The translations under genes and the position numbers were made by a program. Below the pieces are notes generated by a model. That model worked only from the letters and a program-made list of their open reading frames with translations, made no database searches and had not been told where the DNA came from. Below, in pieces: positions 1-5,243 of a stretch of DNA of 7,540 nt. The DNA is taken from assembly GCA_021791995.1 (NCBI GenBank), contig JAJYVN010000141.1, forward strand, positions 1 to 7,540. Direction: 5' to 3'. This stretch comes from Bacillota bacterium. GTDB lineage: Bacteria > Bacillota > Sulfobacillia > RBS10-35 > JAJYVN01. The stretch's first letter is position 1. Each line of letters begins with the position of its first letter.

Positions 1-366
1 GTAGTCGCGAAAAACATATCCTTTTTGGCCACCCGGGATCTGAACGGCTGCCCAGTAGCCGCTCCAAGACATAACGATCACCGGAAGTCCTGCCGGAAGC
101 TCCGAGATGAGGGGACTCGTGCCGCCGGGTCCCTGTCGTAGTTTCACGCTATTGGCACTAATCGCGCCAACCGCCACAAACTCTGCCGGCAGGTCCTCCC
201 CCAAAAACCGCAGATACTCAAGTTGCGACTTCTGCGCCTCACAAACCGAGGCGCACAGGGACGTCGCCACCTTGCCACTTGCGGCATTTTGCAGTTCTCT
301 GTATGACTCGAGTAGCGGTTCCTCCACCGCGAGCAGATCCGCAGATAGCTTTTTGATGTTTGCCAT
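1..366 (-). CDS. Bacterial SH3-domain protein, 3' end outside window
   Basis: An open frame runs from an ATG at 366 to the window edge with no stop, giving 122 residues. Residues 1-60 look helical and contain no signal peptide or membrane segment. From about residue 66 the sequence reads like a bacterial SH3 (SH3b/SH3_3) repeat: an alternating hydrophobic strand, then LRQGPGGTSPLISELPAG, then a strand followed by SGYWAAV and the closing GGQKGYVF. Such domains usually bind peptidoglycan or peptides, but without a signal peptide this copy may be cytoplasmic or part of a larger protein whose C-terminus lies to the left. An AAGGGG SD (377-382) sits 10 nt before the ATG. It follows the small membrane gene ending at 514 on the same strand after a 147-nt gap, so it may be a distal operon member or have its own promoter. 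The frame is well supported; the exact function is unknown. Confidence 0.72.
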   Translation of the reverse strand, partial: MANIKKLSADLLAVEEPLLESYRELQNAASGKVATSLCASVCEAQKSQLEYLRFLGEDLPAEFVAVGAISANSVKLRQGPGGTSPLISELPAGLPVIVMSWSGYWAAVQIPGGQKGYVFRDY

Positions 367-382
367 GCGCTGCCAACCCCTT

Positions 383-407
383 TTTGGCGCAGGATCCCGT
401 CGCCAAA
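383..407 (-). repeat. Leader hairpin next to the SH3-gene ribosome site
   Basis: A perfect 7-bp inverted repeat, TTTGGCG (383-389) and CGCCAAA (401-407), flanks an 11-nt loop centred on GGATCC. On the minus-strand transcript it lies directly upstream of the AAGGGG SD of the SH3 gene. It has no U-tract on that strand, so it is not a typical terminator. It could shape translation initiation or be chance. Confidence 0.3.
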
Positions 408-513
408 TGTTTGTCTCACCCAAGGGGTATGCGGCTCTGTGGCGGTTGATGCTACAGTCCTGTGCCGATTCAGCGCGCATGGCGAGGACGCCGTCGTGCG
501 CCAACTATCGTGT

Positions 514-837
514 TCAGGACGGCTCGTTACCCCCGGACCGCCGCGCGTCCCGCGCCTGCGCCCGGCGTACTCGCCGCGGTAGTATGGGTCTTCCGTTCTT
601 CCGCCGCATCTGCTGCACCGGAACCTCCTTCACCGGCCGGGGAGCACTAGGCGGACGGAATGCGATGCCAAGGCCCGTCCCGCCCGCCATCGCGAGAACG
701 AACGGCCACCAGCCGGGTGGGGTCCAATGCAGGGCATGCGGAATCAACGAATGTGCATTCCCCAACAAACCGTCAAGGAGGATCACCAGCAGCACACCAA
801 ACACCAGTATCATCCAGAACGGGCGCTTTCGCTTCAT
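514..837 (-). CDS. Small two-helix membrane protein (paralogue B), unknown function
   Basis: A 107-aa protein of unrecognised family. The ATG at 837 is preceded by a GGAGGG SD (845-850) 7 nt away. A short basic start (MKRKR) leads into a first hydrophobic helix at about residues 7-25, a loop with ALHWTPPGWW at about 35-44, and a second hydrophobic stretch at about 45-60. The remaining C-terminal tail is very basic and proline/arginine rich and probably cytoplasmic. The loop motif matches that of the upstream 95-aa protein (AMHVTPPAW), and the two share the same helix-loop-helix-basic tail layout, indicating duplication. It starts 13 nt after the stop of that gene, so the two are almost certainly co-transcribed behind the solute-binding protein. 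It may act at the membrane as a small accessory subunit, but no reaction can be assigned. Confidence 0.75.
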   Translation of the reverse strand: MKRKRPFWMILVFGVLLVILLDGLLGNAHSLIPHALHWTPPGWWPFVLAMAGGTGLGIAFRPPSAPRPVKEVPVQQMRRKNGRPILPRRVRRAQARDARRSGGNEPS

Positions 838-850
838 GTGGGAGCCCTCC

Positions 851-1138
851 CTACTTCCTTCGGCGAGAGCGCTCCGCCTCCTTGGGCGGTTCGAAGATCT
901 CCCGCAGGTCGCGTTGCAGAAACGGGAAGAGCACCCCGGCCGTCACCAGGGCACATAGGGAGGCGAGTAAACCGCCGGACCATGCAGGTGGGGTCACATG
1001 CATGGCGGATGCGATCGCTCCACTCGCAATCCCGACACCGATTGTGAGGGGAATATCGATGACGGCGAACAATCCCACAAAGCGCCACACCAAGCGGAGG
1101 AGACGACGTTGTCGCTCCGCTTGCTCCTGGTCCTCCAC
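851..1138 (-). CDS. Small two-helix membrane protein (paralogue A), unknown function
   Basis: A 95-aa protein of unrecognised family. It starts at GTG 1138 behind a strong GGAGGGG SD (1145-1151, 6-nt spacing) and ends with TAG at 851. The first 15 residues are charged (EDQEQAERQRR). Helix one spans about residues 17-40, a loop carrying AMHVTPPAW follows at about 45-53, and helix two spans about 54-74. The tail ends in a basic cluster (ERSRRRK). Paralogue B, immediately downstream, keeps the loop histidine, the TPP and the tryptophan. The gene begins 21 nt after the stop of the solute-binding protein, with its SD in that gap, so it belongs to the same transcript. The product is likely an inner-membrane protein. 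Homology to a named family is not apparent by eye. Confidence 0.77.
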   Translation of the reverse strand: MEDQEQAERQRRLLRLVWRFVGLFAVIDIPLTIGVGIASGAIASAMHVTPPAWSGGLLASLCALVTAGVLFPFLQRDLREIFEPPKEAERSRRRK

Positions 1139-1159
1139 GGGCCACCCCTCCCCGCTTCT

Positions 1160-2869
1160 TCAACTCGAACCAAGCACCTGCACGAGGTCGTACCGGGGCA
1201 TCAGCGGCGGTGCAATAAAAGTCTGGAGCGTGGCGGGCGACAGCCGAGCACTCACCAAAACGGCCGTGTCCTCATAAATCTCGGGCAGAAGCGGCACCTC
1301 TTGATACACCAGTTGATCCAGCCGTTCGAAGAGGGCGTCTTGCACCGAAGTCGTGACGGTGCTTGCCGCCTGCGCGTCGAGCGCATCAAAGGCCGGGTCG
1401 GAGAAGAAGGTGTCGTTGTTGACTCCGATCGATGCGGAGTCCAGGAGGTTGAAAAAGAAATCCTGCGCACTGGGATAGTCGGCAAGCCAGCTCCCCTGGT
1501 AAAGATTGTCCTGACCCGCTTGGAGGTCATCATAATACGATTGCCAGGACTCGGCGCGGACCGCAACGGAGAAGCCGACCGCATCCAATTCCTTGGCCAC
1601 CAATTGCGCGGCAGAGTCGTTGATTCCCTGCTGCACCGTGCCAGAGGAAGCAATCGTCAACAATACGACCGGAATGGGGAGCGAAAGCCCGCTTTTCTGG
1701 AGCAACGCGGCCGCCTTTTGGGGATCATACGCATACGGCGCAAGAGATAGCTTGCGGCCAGCGATACCGGGCGGAATCAAACCGCTGGCCACCTGCCCCA
1801 CTCCTCCCGCAGCCTTCAAGAGCGCCGGCTTGTTCAGGGCATACGCCGCCGCCAACCGAACGTCAAGCACATTGAACGGCGTCTTGGAGGTGTTGAAGCC
1901 TAGGTAACTCAACCCGAGGGCCGAACCCTCCAAGAGCTTGGCGCCAGCGGGGAGTGTTCCTAGCTCCTTTTCTTGGCTGGGTCCCAAGGGGTCCAAAACA
2001 TCCAGTCGACCCGCCTTGAAGAGTTGCAGTTGTGTCGCGGGCGAAGAAACCACCTGGAAGAGCACGCCGGCGTACGGTCCTTCCGTGACACCCGTTGGAC
2101 CAGGATCCCCTTTCATCCAGAAGTCCGGAGAGGGATGGAGCTGCAGGGAGATTCCGGAGGTATAGGGCCCAAGCACGTATGGACCGCTTCCCGCCGAGTT
2201 CGCGAACCACCACTGCGCGGACGACGCGGCAGACTGCGAGACAAGCTGCTCCTCCACGATGGATGCACTCGGCATGGCGAGCAATTCCGTAAGGCTCGGC
2301 AAGGGTGAGGTCAAGGTAAAAACAACCGTGTCGGTCCCCGTGGCAATGATGCCAGACGACGGATCACCCTGGCGGAGTTGCGCATACCCAACCAATGCCG
2401 AAAAGGATTGCGCCTCGGGAGCCCCCGTGCTCGCATCCAACATGCGATCGAGCGAGAAGACCACATCTGCGGCGGTCACCGGCGATCCGTCCGAAAAGTG
2501 CGCCGCAGGATTGATTTGGACGGTCAGGCGCTGATCATTGTTCGACCAACTCCAAGAGGAGGCCAGGAGTCCAACCAAATGACCATTGGTTCCATAGGTA
2601 AAAAGCGGCTGGTAGATCAACTGCACTGCGGAGATCGACTCGGTGTCGTCGGCCTTTGCCGGATCAAGTGTGGGAATCGCCCCGCCCACCGCGACGCGAA
2701 TCATCGGCGGCGATTGCACCGCGGACGTCGCTTCCCCCTTATGCGTCGCTGCATGGGCGTGTGCGAACTCCACTGCCACACCCACAATGCCCGCGATTGT
2801 AAAGGCAATTCCACCAACCACGACGGCGCCTAAGCCCAACCGCCGCAGCCACGGCTTCCACGGCCTCAA
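1160..2869 (-). CDS. ABC-type peptide/nickel family 5 solute-binding protein, membrane anchored
   Basis: A 569-aa extracytoplasmic binding protein of the SBP_bac_5 (OppA/DppA-like) family, which captures oligopeptides, dipeptides or metal chelates for an ABC importer. A basic start (RPWKPWLRR) precedes one hydrophobic helix at about residues 11-33. There is no lipobox cysteine, so it is probably held by an uncleaved helix, or possibly cleaved near AHA. Family blocks follow in order: GAIPTLDPAKADD, then LLASSWSWS, HFSDGSPVTAADVVFSLDR, GSGPYVLGPY, YLGFNTSKTPFNVLDVRLA, ASGLIPPGIAGR and GSWLADYPSAQDFFF. Length is normal for the family, and ligand specificity cannot be read from the sequence. The TTG at 2869 is chosen because a perfect AGGAGG lies 6 nt upstream; an in-frame GTG at 2893 has no SD and would include that AGGAGG as codons. 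No permease or ATPase is next to it; two small membrane genes follow. Confidence 0.93.
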   Translation of the reverse strand: MRPWKPWLRRLGLGAVVVGGIAFTIAGIVGVAVEFAHAHAATHKGEATSAVQSPPMIRVAVGGAIPTLDPAKADDTESISAVQLIYQPLFTYGTNGHLVGLLASSWSWSNNDQRLTVQINPAAHFSDGSPVTAADVVFSLDRMLDASTGAPEAQSFSALVGYAQLRQGDPSSGIIATGTDTVVFTLTSPLPSLTELLAMPSASIVEEQLVSQSAASSAQWWFANSAGSGPYVLGPYTSGISLQLHPSPDFWMKGDPGPTGVTEGPYAGVLFQVVSSPATQLQLFKAGRLDVLDPLGPSQEKELGTLPAGAKLLEGSALGLSYLGFNTSKTPFNVLDVRLAAAYALNKPALLKAAGGVGQVASGLIPPGIAGRKLSLAPYAYDPQKAAALLQKSGLSLPIPVVLLTIASSGTVQQGINDSAAQLVAKELDAVGFSVAVRAESWQSYYDDLQAGQDNLYQGSWLADYPSAQDFFFNLLDSASIGVNNDTFFSDPAFDALDAQAASTVTTSVQDALFERLDQLVYQEVPLLPEIYEDTAVLVSARLSPATLQTFIAPPLMPRYDLVQVLGSS

Positions 2870-2875
2870 CGCGCA

Positions 2876-2881
2876 CCTCCT
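2876..2881 (-). promoter_or_regulatory. SD fixing the TTG start of the binding protein
   Basis: AGGAGG on the minus strand ends 6 nt before TTG 2869. It is a consensus SD at near-optimal spacing and argues that translation does not begin at the GTG at 2893. Confidence 0.75.
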
Positions 2882-2977
2882 CCGCAATCCCACTCAGCCT
2901 ACGCCAGATCGCGACGCGGGAAAAGCCTTCGTTGGTCTGCCTTTTTGTCTCCCCCGCCACGCATTCCGCCGAAGCGG

Positions 2978-2983
2978 TACAAT
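2978..2983 (+). promoter_or_regulatory. Possible -10 element of htpX
   Basis: TACAAT matches five of six bases of the sigma-A -10 consensus and lies 30 nt before the htpX GTG start, leaving a short leader that contains the SD. The hexamer 17 nt upstream (GCCACG region, about 2956-2961) is a poor -35 and there is no extended TG motif. The assignment is therefore weak. No convincing promoter was seen for the divergent binding-protein operon in the same 144-nt intergenic region. Confidence 0.3.
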
Positions 2984-3000
2984 ACCATTGTTGCGCAGAG

Positions 3001-3006
3001 AGGAGG
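3001..3006 (+). promoter_or_regulatory. SD fixing the GTG start of htpX
   Basis: AGGAGG lies 7 nt before GTG 3014, inside a longer GAGAGGAGGAA purine tract. It supports this start over the in-frame ATG at 2945, which would turn the tract into protein. Confidence 0.8.
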
Positions 3007-3013
3007 AACCTTC

Positions 3014-3952
3014 GTGCAGCGTCGGTTGCACACGGACTGGCAACTCCAGTTCCGCATGTTTTTCACCATGGCCCTTTTGGCTGTCCTCTACCTCGTCTTC
3101 GCCGTGATCCTCGCCCGATCGGGCGTAGGCTTCCCCCTGATTGTGATCATTGTCGGTGGCTTGGCCCTTGCGCAGTACTACTATTCCGATCGCCTGGTAC
3201 TAGCCTCGACCGGGGCACGACTGGTCTCAGAGTCGGAACTCCCACAGGTGCATGACGCAGTGGGTCGCCTGGCTGCAATGGCCAATCTACCGAAGCCGCG
3301 TGTCGCGCTGATCCGCTCCCCGATGCCCAACGCCTTTGCGACGGGACGTAACCCCAAAACGGCCGTTATCGCCGTAACCTCGGGCCTGTTGGACCGGCTG
3401 CAGCCCGGTGAACTGGAAGCGGTTCTGGGCCACGAGATGACACACATTCACAATCACGACATGACGGTGATGGCCATGGCCAGCTTTTTCGCGACAATCG
3501 CTGCCGTCATCGTCCAAAACGCCTTCTTCCTGAGCCTGTTCGGCGGCTTGGGGGGAGGTGGTTTTGGCGGCGGGAATCGGAGGCGTGGCGACTCGGTCGG
3601 ATTGGTCATTGTCGTGTCGCTCTTGGTGTATTTCATCAGTTTCCTGCTCGTCTCGGCGCTCTCTCGCTATCGAGAGTATGCGGCAGACCGAGGCTCCGCG
3701 CTGTTGACGGGGCGCCCGGCCGATCTGGCATCGGCCCTGATGCGCATTAGCGGCAGCATGGCGCGCATTCCCACCCGCGATTTGCGCACGGTCCAACATG
3801 CCAACGCGATGTTCATCATCCCGGCGGCTGTGGGCCAGGGCGGGATGATGGAACTCTTCATGACCCACCCGTCTCTGGAGCACCGACTCAATCAACTGCG
3901 TCGGATCGAGCGGCAACTGGCCGAGGCGGGGATTGGTGGCCACCGGGCCTGA
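3014..3952 (+). CDS. htpX: HtpX-type M48 zinc metalloprotease, membrane bound
   Basis: A 312-aa integral membrane endopeptidase of family M48B. HtpX degrades damaged or misassembled membrane proteins with its active site facing the cytoplasm. From the GTG start, two hydrophobic helices lie at about residues 15-34 and 40-57. The conserved SPMPNAFATGRNP segment is at about 102-114. The zinc site HEMTH at 140-144 supplies two histidine ligands and the catalytic glutamate. REYAADR at 220-226 supplies the third ligand, Glu221. Further helices lie at about 152-176 and 195-216, separated by an unusually glycine-rich stretch (GGLGGGGFGGG, 177-187) and a basic patch. The C-terminus keeps the family's HPSLEHRL. 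All catalytic residues are present and the length is slightly above the usual 280-300. It is transcribed alone, divergent from the binding-protein operon, and ends just before a strong terminator hairpin. Confidence 0.95.
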   Translation: MQRRLHTDWQLQFRMFFTMALLAVLYLVFAVILARSGVGFPLIVIIVGGLALAQYYYSDRLVLASTGARLVSESELPQVHDAVGRLAAMANLPKPRVALIRSPMPNAFATGRNPKTAVIAVTSGLLDRLQPGELEAVLGHEMTHIHNHDMTVMAMASFFATIAAVIVQNAFFLSLFGGLGGGGFGGGNRRRGDSVGLVIVVSLLVYFISFLLVSALSRYREYAADRGSALLTGRPADLASALMRISGSMARIPTRDLRTVQHANAMFIIPAAVGQGGMMELFMTHPSLEHRLNQLRRIERQLAEAGIGGHRA

Positions 3953-3981
3953 GGCCCGCTCGGAACGCCCTCTGCGTCGAT

Positions 3982-4008
3982 GCGGCCGCACCGCTCCGGT
4001 GCGGCCGC
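3982..4008 (+). terminator. GC-rich terminator hairpin downstream of htpX
   Basis: GCGGCCGCACCG (3982-3993) and CGGTGCGGCCGC (3997-4008) form a perfect 12-bp stem with a CTC loop, starting 29 nt after the htpX stop. The following bases TCGTTCTTTG are only moderately T-rich, so it is a strong stem with an imperfect U-tract. It separates htpX from the mur-ligase remnant. Confidence 0.75.
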
Positions 4009-4153
4009 TCGTTCTTTGCGCCACTTTAACCCGAACCCCCACAGGCACAAGGTGCACCCCCAGGACAAGGCTCAATAACCGGGGTCAGGCTTATCTGCCA
4101 GGCTCACCCATCCATACTGCTTCATATTTTGCTTCGGCAGACCACGATCCGGC

Positions 4154-4160
4154 AAGGGGG
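4154..4160 (+). promoter_or_regulatory. SD of the MurE-like N-terminal fragment
   Basis: AAGGGGG lies 8 nt upstream of ATG 4169. It shows that the N-terminal domain still has an intact initiation site although the gene behind it is broken. No clear promoter was identified in 4009-4153. Confidence 0.6.
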
Positions 4161-4168
4161 CGGTACCT

Positions 4169-5243
4169 ATGGCCGTGGAGGACCGGAATTCACCTTCGGC
4201 GCACCGACGCTTCGCGCTGGGGGCGATGGCGCACCTTCTCCCGTTTGCTCGTGTGCACCCCGGCACGTCCGTCCGAACCCCATATATTCAAGGAATCGCC
4301 ACACACACCCAGGACGTGTTACCGGGCTTTCTCTTCGCCTGCATCCCAGGGACCACGGGGGACGGTCATCAGTTCGAGGCGCTTGTTTATCCCCCGCGGT
4401 GGATCCAAGCCCTATCCCCCGCTAGCGGTCATCTCCGTGGACCAGTGGGCGGGACGTCTCTTGGCTCGACAGGTCGCCGAATGGCGCCAGGTGGTCACCT
4501 ACGGTCTACGGACCCCCGCTGACTTCACCGCCACCACCTGCCCGCTCCCCTCGGGCTCGCTCCTCATCGTGCGGCACGGGGAGCAGGTGTGGCCTTTCGT
4601 CCTGCCCCTCCGGGGTGAGCACAACGCCCAAAACGCGTTGGCTGCGGTTGTGTCCACGCTTTCCGTCGGGATTGAGCCCGAGGCCATTGCCAAGGGGTTG
4701 GCTTCGGTGCGCTCCATTCCCGGCCGCATGGAAGGCATCGACTGCGGGCAACCGTTCGCGGTGGTCGTCGACTTCGCCCACAACCCATCAGGACTTTTGG
4801 AGGCATTGCGCGCGGCCCGTGCCCAAAAGCCGGAGCGGCTCATCCTCGTCTTCGGCTGCAAGGGGGCAGACGGAGACACCGTCAAGAGGCACCTCATGGG
4901 ACGCATCGCATCACAAGGGGCCGACATGGTGTGGTTAACGACCGATGACCCATACGAAGAGGACCCAGAGCGAATCGCCGCAGAGGTTGCCCGCGGCTTT
5001 CAGGGCACGGTGCGCTTCCGCACGGTGCTTGATCGGGAACAGGCCATTGCCGAAGCCATTTGGATCGCGGAGCCCGGCGACCTTGTTCTCGTGGCTGGAC
5101 GTGGGCACGAGGCTCGACAGCCCACGTCGCAGGGGCACCGTCCCTTCGATGACCGTGAGGTCTGCCGGATCGCGATCCAACAGTGGCTCATGCGCTCCAC
5201 GACTCGGCTAGCGATTCCGTCTCCTAGCGCTTCAGGTGGATGA
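4169..5243 (+). pseudogene. MurE-like Mur ligase lacking its ATP-binding core, frame-broken
   Basis: MurE enzymes add the third amino acid to UDP-MurNAc-dipeptide in cytoplasmic peptidoglycan synthesis. Starting at ATG 4169, one frame gives about 71 residues of MurE N-terminal domain, including IQGIATHTQDVLPG, then FLFACIPGTTGDGHQF. Near 4376-4386 the match stops in that frame. A different frame carries on at once with RLF (4380-4388), LAVISVDQWAGRLL, VVTYG, GEHNAQNALAAV, PGRMEGI, VVDFAHNPSGLLEAL, LVFGCKGADGD, DDPYEEDP and VAGRGHEARQ. This is the end of the central domain and the whole C-terminal domain, ending at TGA 5243. The P-loop (normally TGTNGKTT), the magnesium-binding histidine region and the carbamylated-lysine segment are absent. 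About 130-170 residues are missing compared with normal MurE (about 490). The first frame stops at 4522, after about 118 codons. The remnant cannot be an active ligase as written. The typical DAP-specific DNPR reads DDPY, so it may be a MurE paralogue, not the housekeeping enzyme. An assembly error remains possible. Confidence 0.8.
4388..4422 (+). repeat. Direct repeat beside the mur-ligase break
   Basis: TATCCCCCGC occurs at 4388-4397 and again at 4413-4422, 25 nt apart, within 10 nt downstream of the point where the MurE match changes frame. Such microhomology can promote slippage or deletion, but it may be coincidental in this C-rich stretch. Confidence 0.5.

Noticed and set aside
144..419. 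Minus-strand 91-codon open frame at the left edge
   Set aside because: It overlaps the SH3 gene in another frame, is tryptophan/arginine/cysteine rich and has no domain. The SH3 frame is clearly the coding one.
367..513. Terminator or promoter between the small membrane gene and the SH3 gene
   Set aside because: Only a 4-bp stem and no recognisable -35/-10 pair were seen, so nothing beyond the leader hairpin is reported.
107..958. Long plus-strand open frame over the small membrane genes
   Set aside because: Its composition is serine/arginine/proline rich with no domain, and it opposes three minus-strand genes with good SDs and recognisable structure. It is a high-GC shadow frame.
2870..2893. 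GTG 2893 as start of the solute-binding protein
   Set aside because: It would translate the AGGAGG sequence itself and has no SD of its own. TTG 2869 is perfectly placed behind that SD.
2945..3013. ATG 2945 as start of htpX
   Set aside because: It adds a proline-rich leader that includes the purine SD tract and the candidate -10. GTG 3014 has a consensus SD at 7 nt.
3287..4075. 262-codon minus-strand open frame opposite htpX
   Set aside because: It mirrors the complete, motif-bearing htpX, has low-complexity basic composition and runs through the terminator hairpin.
3933..4379. N-terminal part of the 436-codon plus frame that ends at 5243
   Set aside because: Upstream of about 4380 this frame shows no similarity to Mur ligases, crosses the terminator and overlaps htpX. 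The real N-terminal domain is in the frame starting at 4169.
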